This document shows, one piece after another, positions 37,678 to 45,590 of a DNA stretch of 52,595 nt (positions are counted from its first letter, which is position 1; each line of letters opens with the position of its first letter). This stretch comes from Patulibacter minatonensis DSM 18081 (GTDB lineage Bacteria; Actinomycetota; Thermoleophilia; Solirubrobacterales; Solirubrobacteraceae). The notes beneath the pieces were generated by a model. The model had not been told where the DNA came from. It searched no databases and saw nothing but the letters and a program-made list of their open reading frames with translations. The position numbers were made by a program, and so were the translations under genes. The stretch is from NCBI RefSeq assembly GCF_000519325.1, contig NZ_KI912613.1:2797353-2849947 (forward strand), given 5' to 3'.

Positions 37678-39633
37678 TTGCCGCCGTCGTCCAGCGTCCC
37701 GCGCGTCCTGCGCGTCATCCCGTCGATCGATCCGGAGGTCGGCGGCCCGTCGTACCACCTGGTCAACGCCGCCCTCGCCGAGGCCCGCGCCGGGACCGCC
37801 CACGCCGTCGTCGCCTGCACGCGCCGACCAGGCCAGCCGGATCCCGAGTCGGTGGCCGGGCTGCGCGCCGAGGGGATCGGCTACGTCGCCTTCGACCGCC
37901 CGCGGATCGCCTCCGGCATCGCGCTGCGCTGGGGCATCAGCCCGCGGCTCGCCGTCTGGATGCTCTGGAACGCCCGGCGCTTCGACGTCATCCACGTCGA
38001 CTTCGTGTGGACCTTCGGCGGCATCGTCGCCGCCGTCGCCGGGCGCCTGTGGGGGCGCCCGGTGATCATGACCCCGCACGAGTCGCTCACGCGGTTCGAG
38101 ATCGCGCAGTCGCGGTCGCCCCGCCGCGCGCAGCAGAAGCTCGCGATGCGCCGGCTGCTCCTGCGCGGCGTCGACGAGATCGTCGTCTCCTCGCGCCTGG
38201 AGGCCGAGCACTCCGACCTCGACGACCACGTCAGCCACGTCGTCTCGCACCCGATCGACGCGGGCGGGCCGCCGCACGACCGCCGTCGGCCGACGCCGGC
38301 CGCCGGGGAGCTCACCGTCGGGTTCCTCGGCCGCCTGCACCCGAAGAAGCGCCTGGAGATGCTCATCGACGCCGTCGGGCGGACCGGCACCGGCGTCCGC
38401 CTCGACGTCGGCGGGGACCAGCCGCCCGAGCGCTTCCGCACCCTCGGGGAGGAGGTCGCGGCGTCCCCGGACGCCGGCCGGATCGCGCTCCACGGCTTCG
38501 TCCCGGGATCCGGGCGCGACGCGTTCTTCGACGGGATCGACGTCCTCGCGATGCCCTCGGACTTCGAGTGCTTCGGGATGTCCGCCGCGGAGGCGATGGT
38601 CGCCGGGGTCCCCGTCGTCGTCAGCGACCACGTGGGCGTCGCCGACGTCGTGACCGAGTACGGGGCCGGCGTCGTCGTCCCCCGCGACGACCCCGCGGCC
38701 CTCGCGCGCGCCCTGGACGACCTGGCCGCCCACCCGGAGCGCCTGGGCCCGATGGGCGACGCCGCGCGCCGTGGCGCCCGCGAGCGGTTCTCCTACGCGG
38801 CCTACGGCGCGGAGATCGGCGTGGTCTACGACGAGGTCTCCGCCCGCCGACGACCTACACTCCGGGGCATGGCGTCCATGGCCCTCCAACGTCGGTGGCG
38901 TCAAGCCATCAAGCTCACGCGCCTCGTGCGCGTGCCCGAGTACCGGCGCGCGCTGCGCTTCGGCGTGGCCGCGACGGTCGAGCACGACCGCGCGCCGCTG
39001 CCGGACGACCTCGCGACCGTCGTCGACGTCGGCGCCAACCGCGGCCAGTTCGCGGTGATGGCCTCGCACCGGTGGCCGGACGCGCAGCTCGTCTGCTTCG
39101 AGCCGCTCCCGGAGCCCCGGGGTCTGCTGCAGCAGGCGCTCGGCGGTCACGCCCGCCTCCGCGTCGTCGACGCCGCGGTGAGCGACGAGGAGGGCACCGC
39201 CGAGTTCCACATCAGCCGCTCCGACGACTGCTCGTCGCTGCTGCCCGTCACGGACACCCACATCGAGACGTTCCCCGACTCGGTCGCCGTCGAGTCCGTC
39301 CCGGTGCGGATCGTCCGGATCGACGCCGTGCTGGACGCGCCGATCGCCCGGCCGGCGCTCCTGAAGATCGACGTCCAGGGCGCCGAGCTCGGGGCCCTGC
39401 GCGGCGCCGTCGGCGTGCTGGACCAGTTCGACGCGATCCTCGTCGAGGTCTCGTTCGCCGAGCTCTACGGCGGGCAGGCGCTCGCGTCGGACATCATCCG
39501 CTTCCTCGACGACCACGGGTTCGTGCTGACCAGCATGGGCGCGCCGTCGAACGACGCCGAGGGCCGGACGCTCCAGACCGACCTCGTCTTCGGGCCCCGG
39601 ACGACGGCGCGCCCCGAGGAGCTCGCCGCGTGA
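37678..39633 (+). CDS. Glycosyltransferase family 4 fused to FkbM-type methyltransferase
   Basis: This is a 651-residue two-domain protein. Residues 1-390 are a GT4: RVIPSIDPEVGGPSYHLVNA, MTPHESLTRFE, VGFLGRLHPKKRLEMLIDAV and the EX7E motif in FECFGMSAAEAMVAGVPVVV. Residues 398-651 are an FkbM SAM-dependent methyltransferase: VVDVGANRGQFAVMA (about 448), CFEPLPEP, VSDEEGTAEFHIS, and LLKIDVQGAELGALRGA (about 561). So one protein could add a sugar and methylate it. The join (RRRPTLRGMASMALQRRW) holds a TACACT box 7 nt before ATG 38869, so the methyltransferase may also be made alone. Start TTG 37678 has GGAG about 8 nt upstream. A TAGGTT box lies at 37628 and a hairpin at 37640-37655 in the leader. 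Confidence 0.88.
   Translation: MPPSSSVPRVLRVIPSIDPEVGGPSYHLVNAALAEARAGTAHAVVACTRRPGQPDPESVAGLRAEGIGYVAFDRPRIASGIALRWGISPRLAVWMLWNARRFDVIHVDFVWTFGGIVAAVAGRLWGRPVIMTPHESLTRFEIAQSRSPRRAQQKLAMRRLLLRGVDEIVVSSRLEAEHSDLDDHVSHVVSHPIDAGGPPHDRRRPTPAAGELTVGFLGRLHPKKRLEMLIDAVGRTGTGVRLDVGGDQPPERFRTLGEEVAASPDAGRIALHGFVPGSGRDAFFDGIDVLAMPSDFECFGMSAAEAMVAGVPVVVSDHVGVADVVTEYGAGVVVPRDDPAALARALDDLAAHPERLGPMGDAARRGARERFSYAAYGAEIGVVYDEVSARRRPTLRGMASMALQRRWRQAIKLTRLVRVPEYRRALRFGVAATVEHDRAPLPDDLATVVDVGANRGQFAVMASHRWPDAQLVCFEPLPEPRGLLQQALGGHARLRVVDAAVSDEEGTAEFHISRSDDCSSLLPVTDTHIETFPDSVAVESVPVRIVRIDAVLDAPIARPALLKIDVQGAELGALRGAVGVLDQFDAILVEVSFAELYGGQALASDIIRFLDDHGFVLTSMGAPSNDAEGRTLQTDLVFGPRTTARPEELAA
38856..38861 (+). 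promoter_or_regulatory. Internal -10 box TACACT before the FkbM part
   Basis: It lies inside the fused gene, with 7 nt between the box and ATG 38869 (MASMALQRRW). It has the same layout as the leaderless starts at 35125, 47222 and 49733. Confidence 0.4.
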
Positions 39634-40301
39634 GCGGAGCGCCCGGCACCGCGGGGGACGAGCTCGAGCGGGCGCGGGAGTCCAGCACGGTCGGCGGCCG
39701 CCCGGTCGCCGAGCTCGTGCGCTCCGGCCACCTCCCGCCGGACCCGTACGGCTTCCGCGAGCTCGTCTGGGCCGACTACGAGGCCCACTACCACTACAAG
39801 GAAGAGCCCGCCGAGCGCCGGCGGCTCCTCTTCCTCCCGCGGCTGCTGACGAACTCGTCGCTGCACGCGACGCTGCTGATCCGCCTGGTGCAGAAGGCCC
39901 CGGGGGCCACGACGTGGCTCTGGCGGCGGTTGCTGCTGGCGCTGCACGGCTGCGACGTCGGCCGGCAGACCGTGATCGGTCCCGGGCTCCAGATGACCCA
40001 CCCGACCGGGATCGTCGTCGGCGTCAACACGTCGATCGGCGCCGGGGTCACGCTCATGCAGGGCGTCACCGTCAGCCCGGTCACCACCAACTGGCGGGTC
40101 GGCGGCGAGATGGGCGTCCTCCACATCGGCGACGGCGTCACGGTCTTCGCCAACGCCGGCGTCTTCGGGCCGATCACCGTCGGCGACGACGCGATCGTCG
40201 GCTCGCTCGCGCTCGTCAGCCGCGACGTCCCGTCGCGGTGGATCGCCACGAGGGACCGCATGCGCCCGGCGAGGCAGGACGAGCTCGCCGGGGTCCGATG
40301 A
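39630..40301 (+). CDS. Serine-acetyltransferase-like hexapeptide acyltransferase 1
   Basis: This is a 223-residue protein. A helical N-terminal part (ELVWADYEAHYHYKEEPAER, LTNSSLHATLLIRLVQKAPG) precedes left-handed beta-helix turns: LHGCDVGRQTVIGPGLQMTH, GIVVGVNTSIGAGVTLMQGV, LHIGDGVTVFANAGVFGPI and VGDDAIVGSLALVSRDVPS. It looks like a CysE-type O-acetyltransferase adapted to sugars. It starts at GTG 39630 inside the previous stop, and flippase 2 starts inside its own stop. The protein at 41756 is a clear paralogue (RSDYEQLYAYKNEPVERRRL; HATFLIRL). Confidence 0.87.
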   Translation: MSGAPGTAGDELERARESSTVGGRPVAELVRSGHLPPDPYGFRELVWADYEAHYHYKEEPAERRRLLFLPRLLTNSSLHATLLIRLVQKAPGATTWLWRRLLLALHGCDVGRQTVIGPGLQMTHPTGIVVGVNTSIGAGVTLMQGVTVSPVTTNWRVGGEMGVLHIGDGVTVFANAGVFGPITVGDDAIVGSLALVSRDVPSRWIATRDRMRPARQDELAGVR

Positions 40302-41671
40302 GCACGGCGCAGGACGTCGAGGAGGTCGCACCGGTCCCCACCGTCGGCCCACCGGCCGTCCCGCGCGCCGGTCGCGCCGTCAAGTGGGCCCTCTTCGTCA
40401 GCCTCGGCGTGACCGTCGGGGTCCAGGTCGGGAACCTCGCCACCGGCGTCATCCTCGCCCGCACGCTGGGCCCGGCCGACCGCGGTGGCCTGACCGCCGT
40501 CCTGCTGTGGCCGTCGCTGCTGGCGATCGTGGGCAGCCTCGGCATCGCGGACGCGCTGACCTTCCACGCCGCGCGGGCGAGCGCCCGGGTCGGCACGCTG
40601 ATCGGGACGGCCGTCGCGCTGGCCCTGGGCCTCGCCGCGGTCCTCGCGGGCATCGGCCTGCTGATCGAGCCGCTCGTCCTGCACCGCTACGACGCGTCGA
40701 CCGTCCACGCGGCGCAGCTGCTCGTGGTCACGTTCGTCCCGATCAACCTGCTGGGCACGTTCCTGCTCGGGATCATCAACGGGCGCCAGCGCCTCGTGGC
40801 CTACCAGCTGCTGCGCGGCCTCGTGACGGTCTCGACGGCCACGGTCCTGATCACGATCGACGTGGTCTGGGGCCTCACGATCCAGAACGCGGTGCTCGGC
40901 TACATCGCCGCGAACGCGGTCACGCTCGCCGCGATCGTGGCGGTGCTGCTGGCGACGGAGCGCCCGCGCCTGCGGGCGAGTCGGCGCCTGAACCGCGAGG
41001 TCGTCCGGTTCGGTCTGAAGAGCCACACGAGCAACGTCTCGGTGCTGCTCAACGGGTCGCTCGACCAGCTCCTGATCTCCGTCTTCCTCGCGTCGAAGCT
41101 CCTCGGCCTCTACACCACCGCGGTGACCGTCAGCCTCGTCGTCGCGATGATCGGCCTGTCGGTGGCGCCGGTCGCGCTGCCGACGATCGCGAAGCTCCCC
41201 GCGGGGCCGCAACGCTCGGCGAGCGCGCGGACCTACATCTCCGCGACGTTCCTGCTCAGCGCGGCCGTGGCCCTGCCCCTGTTCGTCTTCGCCGGTCCGC
41301 TGATCGCGCTCGTCTTCGGCGAGCCGTTCCGCGAGGCCGAGACCGCGGCCCGGATCCTGCTCGCGGGCGCCGTGGTCGCGAGCACCGCACGGGCGCTCGA
41401 GGCGGTCCTGAAGGCCGTCGACCGCCCGCTCGACGCCGGCGTGGCCGAGGTGATCGCGCTCGGCGGCACCGCGATCTCCCTCGCCGTCCTGCTGCCGCTG
41501 TTCGGCCTGACGGGCGCGGCGTGCGCGTCGCTGGCCGGGAGGACCGCGAGCGGGGTGCTGCTCACCGTCCGGACGTCCCGGGCGCTCGGCGTGGGGCCGC
41601 TCCGGCTCTACGCCGTGGACGTGCGCGTGGTCGGAGCGCTGATCGGCGCCGTCCGGCGCCGCCGGGCCTGA
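40298..41671 (+). CDS. Wzx-type polysaccharide flippase 2 (MOP superfamily)
   Basis: This is a 457-residue membrane protein with about 12 hydrophobic helices. Typical blocks are GVILARTLGPADRGGLTAVL (also seen in polysaccharide exporters of the RfbX type), FVPINLLGTFLLGIINGRQR, RFGLKSHTSNVSVLLNGSLD with QLLISVFLASKLLGLY, and LVFGEPFREAETAARILLAG. It is not closely similar to flippase 1 at 23064. ATG 40298 overlaps the acetyltransferase stop, so it forms one unit with the fused gene and the acetyltransferase. It converges on the acetyltransferase paralogue at 41756. Confidence 0.9.
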   Translation: MSTAQDVEEVAPVPTVGPPAVPRAGRAVKWALFVSLGVTVGVQVGNLATGVILARTLGPADRGGLTAVLLWPSLLAIVGSLGIADALTFHAARASARVGTLIGTAVALALGLAAVLAGIGLLIEPLVLHRYDASTVHAAQLLVVTFVPINLLGTFLLGIINGRQRLVAYQLLRGLVTVSTATVLITIDVVWGLTIQNAVLGYIAANAVTLAAIVAVLLATERPRLRASRRLNREVVRFGLKSHTSNVSVLLNGSLDQLLISVFLASKLLGLYTTAVTVSLVVAMIGLSVAPVALPTIAKLPAGPQRSASARTYISATFLLSAAVALPLFVFAGPLIALVFGEPFREAETAARILLAGAVVASTARALEAVLKAVDRPLDAGVAEVIALGGTAISLAVLLPLFGLTGAACASLAGRTASGVLLTVRTSRALGVGPLRLYAVDVRVVGALIGAVRRRRA

Positions 41672-41682
41672 CGGCGGGCCGC

Positions 41683-41710
41683 GGCGCGACCGTCGGGCGG
41701 TCGGTGCGCC
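41683..41710. terminator. Interrupted GC hairpin between convergent genes
   Basis: GGCGC-GACCG pairs with CGGTC and GCGCC around a TCGGG loop, with a 3-nt bulge on the right side. It lies between the stops at 41671 and 41756. Confidence 0.4.
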
Positions 41711-41755
41711 GGTCGGGGCCGCCCGCGCTCCGGCGGGCGACCCGTGTCCGTCTGC

Positions 41756-42325
41756 TCAGTCGGCGGTCGACGGCCGCGGGGGCCGGACCTTGCCGGCGAT
41801 CGCGCTGCCGTCGGCGGGCACGTCCTCCAGCAGGAGCTGCTTGGCGCCGATCGTGGCACGGTCCCCGATCGTGATCGGGCCGAGCGCCATCGCGTGCGGG
41901 AAGAAGATCACGCCGTCGCCGACGCGGAGCCACTCCTCCAGGCCCTGGTCGGGGTACCAGCGCTTGCGGGTCGGCCCGATCGTGACGCCGTGGTGCAGGA
42001 CGACGCCCGCCCCGAACGACGTGCCCGGGCCGATCGCGATCGAGAACGGGTGCGGGAGCTCCAGGCCGGGCCCGATGATCGTGTCGGGCGCCCAGTCGAT
42101 CGCGTGCCAGGAGAGGAGCAGCCGGCGCCAGACGAACGCCGTCGGGCGCGGGGCCAGCGTGATCAGGCGGATCAGGAACGTCGCGTGGAAGCAGGCGTTC
42201 GTGATCATCCGCGGCACCATCAGGAGCCGCCGGCGCTCGACCGGCTCGTTCTTGTACGCGTAGAGCTGCTCGTAGTCGGATCGGACGAGGGCCCAGAAGC
42301 CGGGACCGCCGTCGGCGCGGGCCAC
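41756..42325 (-). CDS. Serine-acetyltransferase-like hexapeptide acyltransferase 2
   Basis: This is a 189-residue paralogue of the acyltransferase at 39630. The shared N-terminal helices read VRSDYEQLYAYKNEPVERRR and ACFHATFLIRLITLAP. The beta-helix reads AIDWAPDTIIGPGLELPHPF, AIGPGTSFGAGVVLHHGVTI and GDGVIFFPHAMALGPITIG. GTG 42325 begins 2 bp past the methyltransferase stop at 42328. The chain ends PPRPSTAD. It probably O-acetylates a different sugar of the polymer. It is the last gene of a minus-strand run of three (esterase gene last). Confidence 0.86.
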   Translation of the reverse strand: MARADGGPGFWALVRSDYEQLYAYKNEPVERRRLLMVPRMITNACFHATFLIRLITLAPRPTAFVWRRLLLSWHAIDWAPDTIIGPGLELPHPFSIAIGPGTSFGAGVVLHHGVTIGPTRKRWYPDQGLEEWLRVGDGVIFFPHAMALGPITIGDRATIGAKQLLLEDVPADGSAIAGKVRPPRPSTAD

Positions 42326-42327
42326 GT

Positions 42328-43086
42328 TCAGGCCACCGCGTCGATCACATAGTGCGTGGCGAGGTTCGGCTTCTGCCGGCGGTGCGCCCAGTTCTCGTAC
42401 GCGAGGTACGAGCGCTGCAGCGGCCGGTTGAAGCGCAGGTAGCCCCCGGCCTTGTACAGGGGGACGATGTCCCAGGAGCTCCAGCCCCCGGCCTCGAGGC
42501 GCTTGCGCAGGCCGCGGTCGGTGCAGCCGTCGTACTTCGTCGGGAACTTGTCCTCGGCCGGGAACCCGAGGAGCCGCTCCTGGGCCTTCGAGCTGATCCG
42601 GTACGGGACGACGCGGGCGGCGAGCGCGTAGAAGCCCCACGCACCCGACAGCATCGCGACCATCCGGCCGCCCGGAACCAGCGAGCGGTGCTGCGTGGCG
42701 AGCGCCGCGGCCATCGACGGGACGTGCTCGAGGACCTGCCAGCTGATCACGAGGTCGAACGACTGCGCGAGCTGGGGGAGGGGCGAGGAGATGTCGCCGA
42801 CCACCCGCTCGTCGTAGTCGCCGTCCTCGGCGCGCTCGAGCTCGTGCTCGGAGACGTCCAGGCCGACCCAGTGGCAGCCCTCGGGGCGCTGGTCGGCGGG
42901 GACGGTCGGCCGGGCGCCGGAGCCGACGTCGAGGACGCGGGCCCCTGGTTTCAGGCCGGCCGCGACGCGGTCGAGGAACGGACGCTGCCATGCGGTGCCG
43001 TAGCGCTCGGGCAGCCGCCCGGCGGCGACCTCCGCGCGCTCGGCGGCGGCCTCGTCGGTGTCTTTCGGGGTGAGGATCAGGGTCAT
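42328..43086 (-). CDS. SAM-dependent class I methyltransferase
   Basis: This is a 252-residue protein. Motif I is ARVLDVGSGARPTVPAD (about residues 50-66), followed by CHWVGLDVSEHELERA and FDLVISWQVLEHVPSMAAAL (motif IV region), then LVPGGRMVAM. The C-terminal part (GCTDRGLRKRLEAGGW) is like methyltransferases of polysaccharide clusters that cap or modify sugars. The last three bases of the gene upstream, the esterase at 43083, overlap this start (ATGA). Methyl capping often ends chain growth in Wzx/Wzy-free systems; its role here is open. Confidence 0.87.
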   Translation of the reverse strand: MTLILTPKDTDEAAAERAEVAAGRLPERYGTAWQRPFLDRVAAGLKPGARVLDVGSGARPTVPADQRPEGCHWVGLDVSEHELERAEDGDYDERVVGDISSPLPQLAQSFDLVISWQVLEHVPSMAAALATQHRSLVPGGRMVAMLSGAWGFYALAARVVPYRISSKAQERLLGFPAEDKFPTKYDGCTDRGLRKRLEAGGWSSWDIVPLYKAGGYLRFNRPLQRSYLAYENWAHRRQKPNLATHYVIDAVA

Positions 43087-43904
43087 CGTCCGGAGCTCGC
43101 GAGGTTGGTGATGACGAAGGAGGACCACGCCTGCTGCGACGCCTGGAGCGCGGCGGGGTCCACGGTGGAGTGGATGAAGGGCTGGCCGGCGGTCGGGCCG
43201 CCGGGGAGGACGACGGTGCGGGTGCCCGGGAGCGCCTTCTCGAGCAGCTCGGCCTGGCTCGGCGGCACGATCGGGTCCGTCGCGGCGACGACCTGGAAGA
43301 CCTTGGCCTTGATGCGGTCGGCCTGCAGCGCCGGGCTGAGGCGCTTCAGGTCGTCGGACCCGAAGGCGTCGACCGCGAAGCGCTTGAGCGTCCGCAGCGC
43401 GCGGCTGTCGTCCAGCACGGTGAGATCGGTCGGGCCGGCCAGCGACACGACGCACCGGAGCTTCGGGCGGCGGATCGCGAGCTCGAGCAGCAGGTGGCCG
43501 CCGGCGGACTGGCCGACCCCGCAGGTCGGGGTCGGGGTGCCGAGCTCGCGCTGGGCAGCGTCGTAGGCCGCGACGACGTCGTCCACGCCGCGCGCGCCGG
43601 CGCGGTACTCGGGGATCAGGACCGCGTAGCCCTGGCCGCGCCACAGCGGGGCGGCGACCTTCTGGAACGCGGCGACCTCCGTCGGGTTCCGGCCCTTCCA
43701 GGCGCCGCCGTGGACGAACATGACGAGTCCCTTCGGCGGCTTGCCGGCGTACGCGCCGTCGGGGAGCTCCACCGAGGCCTTCGGGGCAGGGCCGGGATCG
43801 GCGGGCTTATCGCTTCCGCACCCGGTCGTCAAGCCCGCGGCGAGCGCGATCGCGGCGAGGAATGCCGCGCGCCTGTGGGCAGGAAAAGCCACGCCGCGCA
43901 TCAT
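43083..43904 (-). CDS. Alpha/beta-hydrolase, carbohydrate esterase-like lipoprotein
   Basis: This is a 273-residue protein. A signal sequence with a cysteine (LAAIALAAGLTTGCGSDKP) suggests a lipoprotein, though the lipobox (TTGC) is imperfect. The hydrolase domain has the oxyanion block MFVHGGAWKG, nucleophile elbow GVGQSAGGHLL, catalytic Asp region VAATDPIVPP and His in FIHSTVD. The HGGAW/GQSAGG combination is that of BD-FAE-type acetyl or feruloyl esterases. It probably removes acyl groups from the exported polymer. Start ATG 43904 (tandem ATGATG). It is divergent from the tyrosine-kinase gene. The methyltransferase gene overlaps its stop. Confidence 0.85.
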   Translation of the reverse strand: MMRGVAFPAHRRAAFLAAIALAAGLTTGCGSDKPADPGPAPKASVELPDGAYAGKPPKGLVMFVHGGAWKGRNPTEVAAFQKVAAPLWRGQGYAVLIPEYRAGARGVDDVVAAYDAAQRELGTPTPTCGVGQSAGGHLLLELAIRRPKLRCVVSLAGPTDLTVLDDSRALRTLKRFAVDAFGSDDLKRLSPALQADRIKAKVFQVVAATDPIVPPSQAELLEKALPGTRTVVLPGGPTAGQPFIHSTVDPAALQASQQAWSSFVITNLASSGR

Positions 43905-43920
43905 GCCACGCACTGCTCGG

Positions 43921-43979
43921 TTGACACCGTTTCGACTGCTATGGTCCGGCCGCGTCGACCACTGTTTCCTCCCGGAAAC
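43921..43979 (+). promoter_or_regulatory. Promoter-like boxes and inverted repeat before the kinase gene
   Basis: TTGACA (43921-43926) and TATGGT (43940-43945) are only 13 bp apart, too close for a standard pair, so one of the boxes may work with another partner. GTTTCC-TCCC-GGAAAC (43964-43979) is a perfect inverted repeat just downstream. ACCGTTTCG (43926-43934) also occurs at the Wzz-like promoter (12201). Confidence 0.4.
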
Positions 43980-44051
43980 GCACAGGATGGGGCCACCGGA
44001 AGTGCCGAGAACGACCAGCCAGACGTGGACCGCCGGGTCCGAGACCCACGC

Positions 44052-45587
44052 ATGAGCAGTCAACAAGGCGGCGGGATCACTCCCTACCTCCGGATGCTGC
44101 GGGAGCATCGGCTCCTCATCATCATCGTCACGATCGTCTGCGCCGGCGCCACCGCCGCCTACTCGTTCACGCGCGAGTCCAAGTACGAGAGCGTCGCCCA
44201 GCTGTCCTTCCAGGAGACCAGCCAGAGCAACGCCGTCGCCGGCGTCGCCGCCCAGCAGGTCTCCACGGCCGCCGAGCTCGCGGCCAAGGGCGCCACGGCG
44301 GTCCTCAGCGACGAGGTCCTCCAGCAGGTCAAGGACCGGCTGCGGACGGGCCTCTCGCTCGACGACCTCCGCTCCCGGCTGAAGGCCGACATCGACGCGA
44401 CGAGCAACCTCGTCGACGTGACGGCGACCACGGACAACGCGCAGTTCTCCGCCGCCCTCGCCAACGAGGTCGCCAACCGCGTCGTCAGCGTCCAGGTCCG
44501 CGCCGAGCGCAGCCGCTTCAAGCGGATCGCGATCACCCTGCAGCGCCAGCTCGACGAGCGGCTCAAGGGCATCGCGAAGGACGACATCACCGGCATCCTC
44601 GCCGCGTCCAACGGCTACAGCGACCGCCTCGCGTCGATCAACACGCTGGCGGTCTCCGCGACCCCGGTGAAGCTCGCGAACACGGCCACCGTGGCCGACT
44701 CCCCGGCCTCGCCGAAGCCGATCCGCGACACCGTCCTCGGCGCATTCGTCGGCCTGCTGCTCGGCCTCGTCCTGGCCTTCGGGCGGGACTCCCTCGACCG
44801 CCGTCTGCGCGACGTCTCGGACATCCGCGAGCACCTCGACCTCCCGGTCGTGGGCATCATCCGCAAGTCCGCGTTCGGCGTCCTGCCGTTCGTCAAGGAC
44901 TCCGAGGGCCAGGAGACCGAGGCCTTCCGCAGCCTGCGCACGAACGTCGAGCTGATGAACGCCGACCACCGGCCGCGCAGCGTGCTCGTGACGAGCGCCC
45001 TGCCGCAGGAGGGCAAGTCGACCGTCGCCGCCGGGCTCGCGCTCGCGAGCGCGACCTCGGGGCGCCTGACGATCCTCGTCGAGTGCGACCTGCGCCGCCC
45101 GTGCCTCGCCGAGCGCCTCGGCGTCGAGGCGAGCCCGGGCCTCAGCGACTACCTCGCCGGCCGCGCGACCCCCGCCGACGTCCTCCGCACGGTCGAGCTC
45201 GCCCAGAGCGCCGTCACCGGTGACGACGGCGCCGCCCCGCAGCTCGTGGTCGTCCCCGCCGGCTCGCCGACGTCCAGCCCGACCGAGCTCCTCGGCTCCC
45301 CGCGCTTCGCCGAGTTCCTGGAGGAGATCGGCAGCGTCTACGACACGGTCGTCATCGACACCGCGCCGGTGCTCTCCGTCGCCGACGCGCTGCTCGTCAT
45401 CCCGACGGCCGACGCGGTCCTGGTCTGCGTCCGCGCCGACCAGACGACCCGGAACCAGGCGTCGGCCGGCAAGGCGACGGTCGAGCGCGTCCCGGACAAG
45501 GACCTCGCGCTCGTGGTGACCGGCGTGGCGCCGCACCGCGACGAGGACTACGGGTACTACAGCGCCACGTACGTGACGGCCGCCTGA
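44052..45587 (+). CDS. Wzc-type polysaccharide co-polymerase with tyrosine autokinase
   Basis: This is a 511-residue protein. A Wzz domain with membrane segments at about 22-40 (LLIIIVTIVCAGATAAYSF) and 224-245 is joined to a BY-kinase: Walker A in TSALPQEGKSTVAAGLALAS (about 315), Walker A' ILVECDLRRP (about 342) and Walker B TVVIDTAPVL (about 433). The tail DEDYGYYSATYVTAA has four tyrosines, the autophosphorylation cluster. In Walker A' the usual first Asp is Glu. It controls chain length and export with the polymerase encoded 3 bp downstream. ATG 44052 is chosen where the conserved N-terminus begins. Confidence 0.92.
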   Translation: MSSQQGGGITPYLRMLREHRLLIIIVTIVCAGATAAYSFTRESKYESVAQLSFQETSQSNAVAGVAAQQVSTAAELAAKGATAVLSDEVLQQVKDRLRTGLSLDDLRSRLKADIDATSNLVDVTATTDNAQFSAALANEVANRVVSVQVRAERSRFKRIAITLQRQLDERLKGIAKDDITGILAASNGYSDRLASINTLAVSATPVKLANTATVADSPASPKPIRDTVLGAFVGLLLGLVLAFGRDSLDRRLRDVSDIREHLDLPVVGIIRKSAFGVLPFVKDSEGQETEAFRSLRTNVELMNADHRPRSVLVTSALPQEGKSTVAAGLALASATSGRLTILVECDLRRPCLAERLGVEASPGLSDYLAGRATPADVLRTVELAQSAVTGDDGAAPQLVVVPAGSPTSSPTELLGSPRFAEFLEEIGSVYDTVVIDTAPVLSVADALLVIPTADAVLVCVRADQTTRNQASAGKATVERVPDKDLALVVTGVAPHRDEDYGYYSATYVTAA

Positions 45588-45590
45588 CCG

